From contig USMB01000019.1 of NCBI GenBank assembly GCA_900555615.1, positions 1-29,384 on the forward strand: 29,384 nt of DNA, written 5' to 3'. Source of the DNA: an uncultured Clostridium sp. GTDB lineage: Bacteria; Bacillota; Clostridia; TANB77; CAG-508. The position numbers were made by a program, and so were the translations under genes. Positions 14,963-23,340 of this stretch are shown here, in pieces. The notes beneath the pieces are model-generated. The model had not been told where the DNA came from, searched no databases, and worked only from the letters and a program-made list of their open reading frames with translations. Within the stretch, counting starts at the first letter, position 1; every line of letters begins with the position of its first letter.

Positions 14963-17900
14963 ATGTCAGATTTTGTACACTTACATATACATAGTGAATT
15001 TAGTTTACTAGATGGAGCAAATAGAATAAAAGATTTACCAGTAAGAGCAAAAGAACTAGGAATGAAAGCAATGGCAATAACAGACCATGGAGTTATGTAT
15101 GGTGCAATTGACTTTTATAAAGCATGTAAAAAAGAGGGAATAAAACCAATTATAGGTTGTGAGGTCTATGTTGCACCACGTTCAAGGCTTGACAAAGAAC
15201 CTGGCATAGATAATAAATACAATCATTTGATATTACTTGCAAAAAATAACCAAGGATACAAAAATCTAAGTAAATTAGTATCAATAGGATTCACAGAAGG
15301 GTATTATTATAAGCCTAGAATCGATTTAGAGGTATTAGAAAAGTATCATGAAGGAATTATATGCCTAAGTGCTTGTTTGGCTGGAGCGGTAAATCAAGCG
15401 TTATTAAATGGTCAAAATGAAAAAGCAGAAGAAATAGCTTTATGGCATAAAAAAGTATTCGGAAAAGATTATTATATAGAACTTCAAAATAATGGGATAA
15501 AAGAACAAGTCCTTGCAAATCAAAAGTTAGTACAATTAGCAAGAAAATTAGATATACCATTAGTTGCAACAAATGATGCACATTATTTAAAAAGAGAAGA
15601 TGCATACAATCATGAAATCTTATTATGTATTCAAACTGGAAAACGTATGAGTGATGAAGACAGAATGAGATTTGACACAGACGAATTATATGTAAAATCT
15701 CCAGAAGAAATGAGCAATTATTTTTCAGCATTTCCTGATGCAATAGAAAATACAGTAAAAATTGCAGATGAATGTAATGTAGAATTTGAATTTGGACATA
15801 CAATATTGCCTAATTATGATGTGCCACCAGAATATCCAACACATTATGATTTTCTAAAGAAATTGTGTGATGATGGAATTAAAAAAAGATATGGAGAAAA
15901 TCCATCAGAAGAAATTTTAAAAAGAGCAGAATATGAAATTGGCATAATCAAAAAAATGGGATATGTTGACTATTATTTGATTGTATGGGATTTTATTCAC
16001 TTTGCAAAAAGTCATGGAATTCCAGTTGGGCCAGGAAGAGGTTCAGGTGCGGGTTCAATTTTAGCATATGCAATTGAAATAACAGATATAGATCCTATGA
16101 AATATGGGCTACTTTTTGAAAGATTTTTAAATCCAGAAAGAATAAGCATGCCAGATTTTGATGTTGACTTTTCTGATGTTGATAGACAAAGAGTAATTGA
16201 TTATGTTTCAGAAAAATATGGACATGACCATGTTTCACAGATAATCACATTTGGAACAATGGCTGCAAAGATGGTAATCCGAGATGTAGCAAGAGTTTTG
16301 GATTATCCATATTCAGAAGCTGATAGACTTGCAAAAATGATTCCAAATGAAATACATATAACAATTCCAAAAGCATTAGAGCAAAATAAAGAATTAAAAG
16401 AAGCATATGAATTAGATGACAATGTACATAAATTATTAGATATTGCAATGGCTTTGGAAGGAATGCCAAGACAGGCCTCAACACATGCTTGTGGTGTTGT
16501 AATAACAAAAGATCCTGTTGATACATATGTGCCTTTATATGTTAGAGATGGCCAAATTTCAACTCAATATATAATGACAACACTAGAAGAACTTGGACTA
16601 TTAAAGATGGACTTTCTTGGACTTAGAACTTTGACAGTTATAAAAGATACAATTAATCTTGTAAAAAAAGATAAAGGGATAGATGTAGAATTTGATGAAA
16701 ATATGGCTGATCCAAAGGTTTATAAATTATGGCAAGAAGGTCAAACTTGTGGTATATTCCAATTCGAATCACAAGGAATGACAAACTTTATGAAAGAATT
16801 GAAGCCAGACTGTTTGGAAGATTTAATAGCCGGTGTTTCATTATATCGACCAGGACCAATGGATCAAATTCCAAGATACATTAGAGGAAAACAAAATCCA
16901 GGACATAATGAATATACACATCCAAGTTTGGAACCGATATTAAATGTAACATATGGATGTATGGTATATCAGGAACAGGTTATGCAAATAGTAAGAGATT
17001 TAGCAGGGTATTCATTAGGAAGAGCTGACTTAGTACGTAGAGCAATGGGAAAGAAAAAACTTGACGTAATGGCAAAAGAAAGAGAAGTATTTATAAATGG
17101 TCAAGTTGATGAAAATGGAAAAGTTGAAGTGCCTGGTTGTGTAAGAAATGGAATTGATGCAGAATCAGCAAACAAAATATTTGATGAGATGGCTGAATTT
17201 GCAAAATATGCATTTAATAAATCACATGCTGCATGTTATGCAGTTGTAGCATATAGAACAGCGTATTTAAAAGCATATTATCCTGCAGAATTTATGGCTT
17301 CAATGCTAAATAGTTATTTAGGAAATCTAGATAAGGTTCCAGAATATATTGATGAATGCAAGAGAATGGGAATTCAAATTTTGAAACCTGACATAAACAA
17401 AAGTAGTGGCAAATTTACAGTAGAAGATGGAAAAATTAGATTTGGATTAGGAAGTATAAAAAATGTTGGGGTTCAACCAGTTGACAATATTGTAAAAAAC
17501 AGAGAAGAAAATGGAGAATTCACTGGCTTTACAGATTTTTGCGAAAGAATGGCTGGAGATGCAGTTAATAAAAAATGTGTAGAAAGTCTAATAAAAGCTG
17601 GAACATTTTCAGATTTTCCAGAAACAAGAGCAACATTAATTGCATCTTTTGAAACAATAATAGATACTGTTCAATCTTATAATAGAAAAGGAATGAATGG
17701 TCAAGTTTCTATGTTTGATTTAGGAGGAAAGGAAGAAGAGGAAAGTAACAATTTAAACAAAGTAAAATACAATTTTTCAATACAACCAGAAATGAGTGAT
17801 AAAGAGTTACTATCAACAGAAAAAGAGATGTTGGGAATTTATATATCTGGACATCCATTAGAAAAAATAAAAGAACAAATTATTGCAACAACAAATATTT

Positions 17901-18469
17901 CTTCTTTACAAATGAAAGAAATAGATGAGCTTAATTCAATTTCAGCAAATGAGGAAACGACTGATATTAGAATAAAAGAAAAACCTAAATTTGTTGATGG
18001 GCAAGAGGTAACAATTGCAGGAATAATAACTTCAGTAAAGAAAAAATATACTAAAAACAATAAGATTATGGCATTTGTAACATTAGAAGATTTATATGGA
18101 ACTGTTGAAATTATAGTATTTGAACCAACATATATGAAAGCACAAGATGTATTAGTAGAAGAAAATATTATTACTGTAAAAGGTAGATTAAGTATTAGAG
18201 ATGATGATGAAACTAAAATTGTAGCACAAGATATTAGAAATTTTGGAGAAACAAAAACAAATACTCTAGTATTAAATATTACAGAGCTTTCAGAAGAACA
18301 AAAGGCAAAATTAAGAGGAGCAATAAAATTCTTTAATGGAGAACAGAATAATGTTCGTGTTATGGTTCAAATTGGTGGAGAGTTAAAACTATCTGGAGCA
18401 ATATATTTAACAGATAAAATTTTAAAAATTTTTGAAGAAATTGTAGGAAAAGAAAATTGTAAAATATAA
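14963..18469 (+). CDS. dnaE: DNA polymerase III alpha subunit DnaE
   Basis: A replicative C-family DNA polymerase of 1168 aa. The N-terminal PHP domain (about 3-210) keeps metal-binding residues: HLHIH at 6-10, DH at 41-42, and NDAHY later. If complete this site can give 3'-5' proofreading in family members. The palm has PDFDVDF at 397-403 (catalytic D400 and D402) and the third acidic residue in MDFLGL (D550). Other landmarks are GPGRGSGAGS, the fingers block RRAMGKKK, FNKSHAACYA, a helix-hairpin-helix region and a C-terminal OB fold (VTIAGIITSVK). Start is ATG 14963 after GAGGGAG. The gene ends just before a strong two-way terminator. Confidence 0.96.
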   Translation: MSDFVHLHIHSEFSLLDGANRIKDLPVRAKELGMKAMAITDHGVMYGAIDFYKACKKEGIKPIIGCEVYVAPRSRLDKEPGIDNKYNHLILLAKNNQGYKNLSKLVSIGFTEGYYYKPRIDLEVLEKYHEGIICLSACLAGAVNQALLNGQNEKAEEIALWHKKVFGKDYYIELQNNGIKEQVLANQKLVQLARKLDIPLVATNDAHYLKREDAYNHEILLCIQTGKRMSDEDRMRFDTDELYVKSPEEMSNYFSAFPDAIENTVKIADECNVEFEFGHTILPNYDVPPEYPTHYDFLKKLCDDGIKKRYGENPSEEILKRAEYEIGIIKKMGYVDYYLIVWDFIHFAKSHGIPVGPGRGSGAGSILAYAIEITDIDPMKYGLLFERFLNPERISMPDFDVDFSDVDRQRVIDYVSEKYGHDHVSQIITFGTMAAKMVIRDVARVLDYPYSEADRLAKMIPNEIHITIPKALEQNKELKEAYELDDNVHKLLDIAMALEGMPRQASTHACGVVITKDPVDTYVPLYVRDGQISTQYIMTTLEELGLLKMDFLGLRTLTVIKDTINLVKKDKGIDVEFDENMADPKVYKLWQEGQTCGIFQFESQGMTNFMKELKPDCLEDLIAGVSLYRPGPMDQIPRYIRGKQNPGHNEYTHPSLEPILNVTYGCMVYQEQVMQIVRDLAGYSLGRADLVRRAMGKKKLDVMAKEREVFINGQVDENGKVEVPGCVRNGIDAESANKIFDEMAEFAKYAFNKSHAACYAVVAYRTAYLKAYYPAEFMASMLNSYLGNLDKVPEYIDECKRMGIQILKPDINKSSGKFTVEDGKIRFGLGSIKNVGVQPVDNIVKNREENGEFTGFTDFCERMAGDAVNKKCVESLIKAGTFSDFPETRATLIASFETIIDTVQSYNRKGMNGQVSMFDLGGKEEEESNNLNKVKYNFSIQPEMSDKELLSTEKEMLGIYISGHPLEKIKEQIIATTNISSLQMKEIDELNSISANEETTDIRIKEKPKFVDGQEVTIAGIITSVKKKYTKNNKIMAFVTLEDLYGTVEIIVFEPTYMKAQDVLVEENIITVKGRLSIRDDDETKIVAQDIRNFGETKTNTLVLNITELSEEQKAKLRGAIKFFNGEQNNVRVMVQIGGELKLSGAIYLTDKILKIFEEIVGKENCKI

Positions 18470-18470
18470 A

Positions 18471-18504
18471 AAATCAGTCTATCAATTTTTTGATAGACTG
18501 ATTT
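18471..18504. terminator. Bidirectional intrinsic terminator between dnaE and the minus-strand pair
   Basis: A perfect 15-bp stem (AAATCAGTCTATCAA and its complement) with a TTTT loop. It begins 2 nt after the dnaE stop and ends 5 nt before the end of the converging minus-strand gene, so it serves both. Confidence 0.85.
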
Positions 18505-18508
18505 GTGG

Positions 18509-18880
18509 TTAATGATGGAGATTAAAGTCGTCTGTTACAGTCCCATTTACAAAACCGGTAACACTGATTTTATTGTATAAAAACCATTTTTTTGTTAAGA
18601 AAATGGAATGATCAAATACAAAACCAGCTGTTTCCAGAATTTTTATAAGGGATTGAGACTGAGAATTATCTACACCAGCAGATACCCCATAAGCTTTTAC
18701 CGTAAAAGGAGCATCATCAAAAATTCCCTCGATTGTGAGTGGATAATCTTTTGGAATAAGTCCATCTTCTTCAATATAAGAAAAATGAAACTTACTTGCC
18801 TTAAAACCGTTTGCAATTAATGCAAGTGTTGCAGCTTCTGCTTGATGAGGAAGCATTGTTTTTAACAAAATCAATCCCAT
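18509..18880 (-). CDS. Unknown protein, paralogue A of a tandem pair (123 aa)
   Basis: I do not recognise the family. It is second in a two-gene minus-strand operon, 24 nt after paralogue B, with AGGTGAT as ribosome site. It shares with B a common pattern: a YPL-x-I-x-G strand, then a V-x(2,4)-SAG turn, an L-x-x-IL helix, a phenylalanine, an acidic residue and a late NKI strand followed by GT. So the two are diverged copies of one domain. No cysteine-based site, membrane helix or signal peptide is visible. The N-terminus LLKTMLPHQAEAATLALIANGF looks helical. The gene ends at the two-way terminator it shares with dnaE. Confidence 0.65.
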   Translation of the reverse strand: MGLILLKTMLPHQAEAATLALIANGFKASKFHFSYIEEDGLIPKDYPLTIEGIFDDAPFTVKAYGVSAGVDNSQSQSLIKILETAGFVFDHSIFLTKKWFLYNKISVTGFVNGTVTDDFNLHH

Positions 18881-18904
18881 GTTATCACCTGTTTTGTCCC
18901 CAAA

Positions 18905-19273
18905 TTATAGAATAGTTCCATCTTTCAAAATTGTCAGAAAAATTTTATTTCTTTTAACAAAACGGTCAGAAAGAATTACATCATCACAAATTTTAAAGTT
19001 CATAAATCTTAAAATTTCGAGTAAATCACGAGAACCAGGACTATTAAATCCTGCTGAAAGGTGATAGACTGCAATAGCTGTCGAGATGTTACATAAAGTT
19101 CCTTTAATAATTAAAGGGTATGAGTCAATCATATGAACAGGTGGTAAGCCTTTTGTTAGATTATAATTGATTTTGACTGATGTAGGGACGAAAAGACCAC
19201 TTCCAAGAAAAGAAAGCGTGTTCCGCCGTGCTTGTACACTAGTACTAGTTACAATATGAATAGTATCCATCAT
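18905..19273 (-). CDS. Unknown protein, paralogue B of a tandem pair (122 aa)
   Basis: First gene of the pair, starting at ATGATG 19273 behind a strong AAGGAGGG. Function unknown. It carries the same core as paralogue A: DSYPLIIKGT, VYHLSAGF, DLLEILRFMNF, then RNKIFLTILKDGT. The N-terminal STSVQARRNTLSFLGSG has no counterpart in A and is basic. The product is soluble. It has its own promoter, and a perfect palindrome lies in the leader, so the pair seems to be separately controlled from the mgtA-like gene upstream. Possible roles (an immunity/toxin pair, small-molecule binding subunits) are guesses. Confidence 0.65.
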   Translation of the reverse strand: MMDTIHIVTSTSVQARRNTLSFLGSGLFVPTSVKINYNLTKGLPPVHMIDSYPLIIKGTLCNISTAIAVYHLSAGFNSPGSRDLLEILRFMNFKICDDVILSDRFVKRNKIFLTILKDGTIL

Positions 19274-19300
19274 TGTCCCTCCTTAGGACGTGTGAAACAT

Positions 19301-19314
19301 TACAGTATACTGTA
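19301..19314. promoter_or_regulatory. Perfect 14-bp palindrome, probable operator of the paralogue pair
   Basis: TACAGTATACTGTA is exactly self-complementary. It lies 27-40 nt upstream of the first gene and about +24 to +37 from the predicted start point. A further half-site CTGTATA (19322-19328) repeats the right half (19310-19316) 12 bp away. This looks like a dimeric repressor site acting as a roadblock or in cooperation; the regulator is not in the window. Confidence 0.6.
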
Positions 19315-19344
19315 TATGTTTCTGTATAAATTACGAACTAATAA

Positions 19345-19373
19345 ATTATAACATATTTGTAAGAAAAAGTAAA
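19345..19373 (-). promoter_or_regulatory. Sigma-A promoter of the paralogue pair
   Basis: On the minus strand: TTTACT (19373-19368), a 17-bp spacer, TATAAT (19350-19345); start point near 19338. The -35 falls in the T-rich tail of the upstream gene's terminator. Confidence 0.65.
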
Positions 19374-19396
19374 GAGAATGGCTTAAATCCATTCTC
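19361..19396 (-). terminator. Intrinsic terminator of the mgtA-like gene
   Basis: On the minus strand GAGAATGG and CCATTCTC pair around ATTTAAG (19396-19374), followed by a T-rich tail. The stem covers the gene's stop codon. Confidence 0.75.
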
Positions 19397-21995
19397 CATA
19401 TTTTTTTATATAGATATGTTTAGCAAAACTAGCAACAATACAATATAGAATAGGTACACCAATTATTATTGCATAATCTTTTAATGCTAATGCAGTAAGT
19501 CCAATTGCTTTACCGATAAAAGTAAATGGTATAATCATTGCAATTATACTTAATAGAATAGAAGATGTATATACGGCTTTTGAAGCATGACTTTGGACAA
19601 ATGGCTTTTTAGCAGTTCTAATTATATGCATTCCCATTAAATTAGAAACTATACTGTAAGTGAACCATATTGTTTGGAATGTAGCAACTTCGTGTATTTT
19701 GAACGCAAACCATACTAGTGCAAATACAATTAAATCAAATATAGAACTAAGTGGTCCCATAAATAACATGAAATGTTTTAATCCTTTAATATCGATTTTT
19801 TTAGGTTTTCTCAAGTATTCTTCATCTACATTATCTAATGGTAAAGTTAGTTGCCCAAAGTCATATAATAATCCCTCAACAAGTAATTGAATAGGTGTTT
19901 CTGGTAAAAATGGAAGAATTATGCTTGCAATAATAACTGACATAACTTCTCCAAAGTTGAAGCTTGCTGCAAGTTTAATATATTTCATTAAATTTGCAAA
20001 TGTGTGACGACCTTCTTTTACACCTTCTAACAAGACATGTAAATCTTTTTCTAGAAGAATTATATCTGCTGATTCTTTTGCAATATCAACAGCTGTATCT
20101 ACTGATACACCAACATCTGAATTTATAAGTGATGGGCTATCATTAATTCCATCTCCCATATATCCAACAATATTTCCTGCATCTTTTAGAAGTCTTACAA
20201 CACGAGCTTTTTGAATAGGGGAAAGTTTTGCAAATATATTAGTTCTTTTTAAAAGTCTTTTTACAGCTTGGTCAGATAGTTTGTCTAGGTCAGAGCCAAT
20301 GACAATTTGAGGAGATTTTATTCCAACTTTGTCACACACACATTTTGTAACTTCAACATTGTCACCAGTTAAAACAATGACTCTAATTCCATTTTTATTT
20401 AAATTTTCGATTGAAGATTTAGCACTTTCTTTTGGAGGATCTAGGAATCCAATAAATCCCATTAAAACCATATTTTTTTCATCTTCAACACCGAAATCTG
20501 ATGTTTTATTTAAATCATTTTTCTGACAAATAGCTACAACACGTAGTCCTTGTTTATTTAAATCTTTTGTGATTTTTTTCATATTTTCTTTAATTTCATT
20601 TGTAATAGGCAAAATTTTACCTTGATAATCTATTAATGTTGAGATATTTAATATTTCTTCAACAGCACCTTTTGTAATTAATTGAGTTTTTGTACCATCA
20701 TTTACAATAACAGAAAGTCTACGACGAGAGAAGTCAAAAGGTATTTCATCAATTTTTTTATAGTGAGCAGTGGTTTCTTTTAAATCATGTTCTTCACCAC
20801 GATTTATAACAGCTTCATCAATATTACTGCGTAATCCTGTCTGAAAATAAGCATTTAAAAATGCATGTTTTAGAACTCTTAAATCTTCGTTTCCCATAAC
20901 GTCAAGATATCTTTCTAAAACGATTTTGTCTTCTGTTAAAGTTCCTGTTTTGTCTGTACAAAGAATATTCATTGAGCCAAAGCTTTGGATTGAATCAAGC
21001 TTTTTTACAATAGTTTTCTTTTTAGACATTCGCAAAGCTCCTTTTGACAAGCTTGAAGATAAAATAACAGGAAGTAGGAGAGGCGTAATACAAATTGCTA
21101 TTGCAACTGCAAATGTGAAAGAGGTTATAATATTATGTTTTTGCACTGTTAGTAAAAATACAATTGGAATTAAAATTAGCATTATTTTTATTAAGAGTTT
21201 ACTTATATTTTCAATTCCTTTTTGAAATGCTGTTTTAGCTTTTCCCGTTGTTAGTGTTTTTGCAATTTTGCCAAAGTAAGTATCATCAGCAGTTAAAACT
21301 ACAATTCCTTTTGCACTACCACTTATTACATTTGTTCCCATAAAACAAATAGTGTCAATGTCAGAAAGATTATCAATTTCATCATCAATTGGTAAATTGG
21401 TATCGGCTATTTTTTTGATTGCATCAGACTCACCTGTTAGTGTAGATTGACCAACATACAAGTCTTTAGCTTCAATAATTCTCAAATCAGCAGGAATCAT
21501 ATCTCCAGCAGATAAAATTATCGTATCTCCAAGGACCAAATCTTTAAAAGGAATTTTTTCTTTTTTACCATTTCTTATAACTGTTGCAGTAGTAGATACT
21601 AATTGCTTTAGTTTTTCTGCCGCTTTATTTGAATTATATTCTGAAACGAAATCTAGTAATGTACTGACAGTTACTAACACTAAAATTACAATTATATTTG
21701 CATAATTTGGATCTTCAGCTAAATATACATCTGTATAAGATAAAGTCAAGGCTATACCTAATAAAATGCTGTTAAATGGTGTAAACAAACTTCTAAATAA
21801 GTAGTGGTACCATTTTTTAGGCTTTTTTTGTGTAACTTCATTATGACCGTAATGATGGAGTCTTTCTTCAACTTCGCTACTAGTTAGGCCATTTTCTCTA
21901 ATATTAAATTCTGAAATAAATTTTTCTTTAGGTGTTTTACATAGACGGCCATAAGTTTTATCTATGTTAACACCATCTTTTTTATCATTTGCCAT
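19383..21995 (-). CDS. mgtA: MgtA-like P-type ATPase (magnesium-translocating subfamily)
   Basis: An integral membrane cation pump of 870 aa; the MgtA subfamily imports Mg2+. Seen in order: N-terminal cation-ATPase domain (about 20-95), actuator domain with TLTGESD, phosphorylation site DKTGTLT with D348, nucleotide domain with ITKGAVEE, the hinge LTGDN and GDGINDSPSL, and a C-terminal membrane part with NFGEVMSV and LLYDFGQLTLPLDNVDEEYLRKP, close to the MgtA pattern. The M4 motif, however, reads PLLLP (305-309) where MgtA and calcium pumps have PE-x-LP, so a key ion-binding glutamate is absent. Ribosome site AAAGGAGG. The 5' leader is short and shows no M-box Mg2+ riboswitch. Transport specificity is therefore less sure than the family. 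Confidence 0.85.
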   Translation of the reverse strand: MANDKKDGVNIDKTYGRLCKTPKEKFISEFNIRENGLTSSEVEERLHHYGHNEVTQKKPKKWYHYLFRSLFTPFNSILLGIALTLSYTDVYLAEDPNYANIIVILVLVTVSTLLDFVSEYNSNKAAEKLKQLVSTTATVIRNGKKEKIPFKDLVLGDTIILSAGDMIPADLRIIEAKDLYVGQSTLTGESDAIKKIADTNLPIDDEIDNLSDIDTICFMGTNVISGSAKGIVVLTADDTYFGKIAKTLTTGKAKTAFQKGIENISKLLIKIMLILIPIVFLLTVQKHNIITSFTFAVAIAICITPLLLPVILSSSLSKGALRMSKKKTIVKKLDSIQSFGSMNILCTDKTGTLTEDKIVLERYLDVMGNEDLRVLKHAFLNAYFQTGLRSNIDEAVINRGEEHDLKETTAHYKKIDEIPFDFSRRRLSVIVNDGTKTQLITKGAVEEILNISTLIDYQGKILPITNEIKENMKKITKDLNKQGLRVVAICQKNDLNKTSDFGVEDEKNMVLMGFIGFLDPPKESAKSSIENLNKNGIRVIVLTGDNVEVTKCVCDKVGIKSPQIVIGSDLDKLSDQAVKRLLKRTNIFAKLSPIQKARVVRLLKDAGNIVGYMGDGINDSPSLINSDVGVSVDTAVDIAKESADIILLEKDLHVLLEGVKEGRHTFANLMKYIKLAASFNFGEVMSVIIASIILPFLPETPIQLLVEGLLYDFGQLTLPLDNVDEEYLRKPKKIDIKGLKHFMLFMGPLSSIFDLIVFALVWFAFKIHEVATFQTIWFTYSIVSNLMGMHIIRTAKKPFVQSHASKAVYTSSILLSIIAMIIPFTFIGKAIGLTALALKDYAIIIGVPILYCIVASFAKHIYIKKYGEWI

Positions 21996-22069
21996 TTTTC
22001 CTCCTTTGAAGCCTTAAGTAAAAGCTTCTAATAAAATTATGATTATTTTTATAAATTTTAAACATATTT

Positions 22070-22098
22070 ATAATAGCACAGTGAAATTTATAATTCAA
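22070..22098 (-). promoter_or_regulatory. Sigma-A promoter of the mgtA-like gene
   Basis: On the minus strand: TTGAAT (22098-22093), 17-bp spacer, TATTAT (22075-22070); start point near 22063, leaving a leader of about 68 nt. It is divergent from the rnpB promoter 20 bp away. Confidence 0.65.
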
Positions 22099-22118
22099 TA
22101 GAAAATAAAGCAAAAATG

Positions 22119-22147
22119 TTTACAATTTTAAAAATAGATGTTATAAT
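22119..22147 (+). promoter_or_regulatory. Sigma-A promoter of rnpB
   Basis: TTTACA at 22119-22124, a 17-bp spacer and TATAAT at 22142-22147, placing the start point at about 22154, which coincides with the first base of helix P1. Confidence 0.8.
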
Positions 22148-22154
22148 TAAATGC

Positions 22155-22498
22155 GAGTAAATTGAGTGGTCGCTGGTAGATTTCGAAAGGAACTACGAGA
22201 GGAAAGTCCGGGCTCCATAGAGCAATGATGCTAGATAACGTCTAGTGAGGGAAACCTTAAGGAAAGTGCAACAGAAAATAACCGCCTCTTATGAGGTAAG
22301 GATGAAAAGGCGAGGTAAGAGCTCACCGTCTGCATGGTGACATGCGGAGCTGTGTAAACCCCATCTGGAGCAACACCTAAGTAGAAGATTAAGTCTGCTC
22401 GACGTCTTCTGAATTGCGTGGCTTGAACTATATAGTGATATATAGTCTAGATAAATGACTATTTTAAATGACAGAACCCGGCTTATAGATTTACTTCT
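22155..22498 (+). ncRNA. rnpB: RNase P RNA
   Basis: The catalytic RNA that trims the 5' leader from pre-tRNAs. The conserved 5' core GAGGAAAGTCCGGGC begins at 22199, and the matching 3' core ACAGAACCCGGCTTA is at 22471-22485; these form the P4 region. ACAGAAAATAACCGCC in the middle and GGTAAGAGCTCACCG are further landmarks. The ends GAGTAAAT and ATTTACTT pair to close P1, and a T-run follows. At about 344 nt it is a complete molecule. Together with its promoter it fills the gap between the mgtA-like gene and the 225-aa gene. Confidence 0.96.
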
Positions 22499-22511
22499 TT
22501 TTTTATGTCTA

Positions 22512-22540
22512 TTGAAAAAATTTTCAAAATGTGTTATAAT
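22512..22540 (+). promoter_or_regulatory. Sigma-A promoter of the 225-aa unknown gene
   Basis: TTGAAA at 22512-22517, a 17-bp spacer, TATAAT at 22535-22540, a near-consensus pair just after the rnpB T-run. Start point near 22547. Confidence 0.8.
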
Positions 22541-22598
22541 AATAAAAGTCTCTAAAAAGAGCAGTAAGAATCCGTCAAGAATATTGGAGGTAATCTAA

Positions 22599-23276
22599 AT
22601 GTTTTATCAACCCACACGGAATGTTAAGATTAAAAATTTTGAGGAATTAAAAAAGTTTTCTATATGTATGAAAGGATATGTTGTGGATGAACCAAAGAAG
22701 TTTTGCAAATATCAAGAACAAGTAGTTTTTGTAACAGAAGAAAAGAGTGCATATGTTTGCCCAGAAAGGGATGGAATATTTGACATTATGAAAAAAGAGG
22801 GGTATGAAGAAGGCGATTTCTTTGTTATCAACCAAGAAAAGAGCTTTATAGAAAAATTGTATGCTACAATTAAGGGAAAACAGTATAATTGGTTCCTAAA
22901 AATGAAAGAAGAGGAAGAAAAGAACTTATTATATGAAAGACTGCACATAATTGCGGAAAAAAAAGGAATTAAAAGTGTAGAATTTGATGAGGAACAGCTT
23001 GAAGTATTTCGGGATGTTTCTGAATCTGATCAAGATTTAGATGGTTTTACATATACTAGTATGACTAATCCAAAATATGTCCTGATTTCGCAAGAAAATG
23101 TAGGAACATATATAAGGACAAATTCCAAAACTGTTTTATTATGTGATGAATATGGTAGAACATTTCTTTTAAAGTTTGGGTTGAGTGCAAATGAGTTTGT
23201 AAACAAGCTAAATGAAGCTGGTTATAAACTAAATTGCATGCCGTGGGACTATGTGTGGGAGAAAATGTTTGGATAA
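22599..23276 (+). CDS. Unknown protein (225 aa)
   Basis: I cannot assign a family. It begins at ATG 22599 behind TTGGAGGT with a strong promoter of its own, and is followed by a terminator, so it forms a single-gene unit. The protein is soluble and acidic, with many aromatic residues and no signal peptide or membrane helix. The first 80 residues look like small beta strands (GYVVDEPKKF, VVFVTEEKSAYVC), then a helical KMKEEEEKNLLYERL segment, then an alternating strand region (YVLISQENVG, TVLLCDEYGRTFLLKFG) and a final helix. The cysteines are scattered. Base use fits the genome, so no sign of recent transfer. Confidence 0.7.
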   Translation: MFYQPTRNVKIKNFEELKKFSICMKGYVVDEPKKFCKYQEQVVFVTEEKSAYVCPERDGIFDIMKKEGYEEGDFFVINQEKSFIEKLYATIKGKQYNWFLKMKEEEEKNLLYERLHIIAEKKGIKSVEFDEEQLEVFRDVSESDQDLDGFTYTSMTNPKYVLISQENVGTYIRTNSKTVLLCDEYGRTFLLKFGLSANEFVNKLNEAGYKLNCMPWDYVWEKMFG

Positions 23277-23300
23277 TAAAAACTTGTTATAAAGTTTTGG

Positions 23301-23340
23301 GCAGTATTGAAGTTTTAGATAGCTTCGATACTGCTTTTTA
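23301..23340 (+). terminator. Intrinsic terminator, overlapping the end of the converging gene
   Basis: GCAGTATTGAAG and CTTCGATACTGC form a 12-bp stem (one G-U pair) around a 10-nt loop, followed by T5. It ends the 225-aa gene's transcript. The right arm is also the last coding part of the pseudouridine synthase on the other strand. Confidence 0.8.

Noticed and set aside
19301..19314. TACAGTATACTGTA as a LexA or CopY/BlaI box
   Set aside because: It lacks the Gram-positive LexA form (CGAAC-N4-GTTCG) and the two-base spacing of TACANNTGTA, so I left the regulator open.
21996..22069. Possible M-box riboswitch or thermosensor upstream of the mgtA-like gene
   Set aside because: The leader is about 70 nt and A/T-rich, too short for an M-box (about 160 nt). 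The only structure is a 5-bp GAAGC/GCTTC hairpin near the ribosome site.
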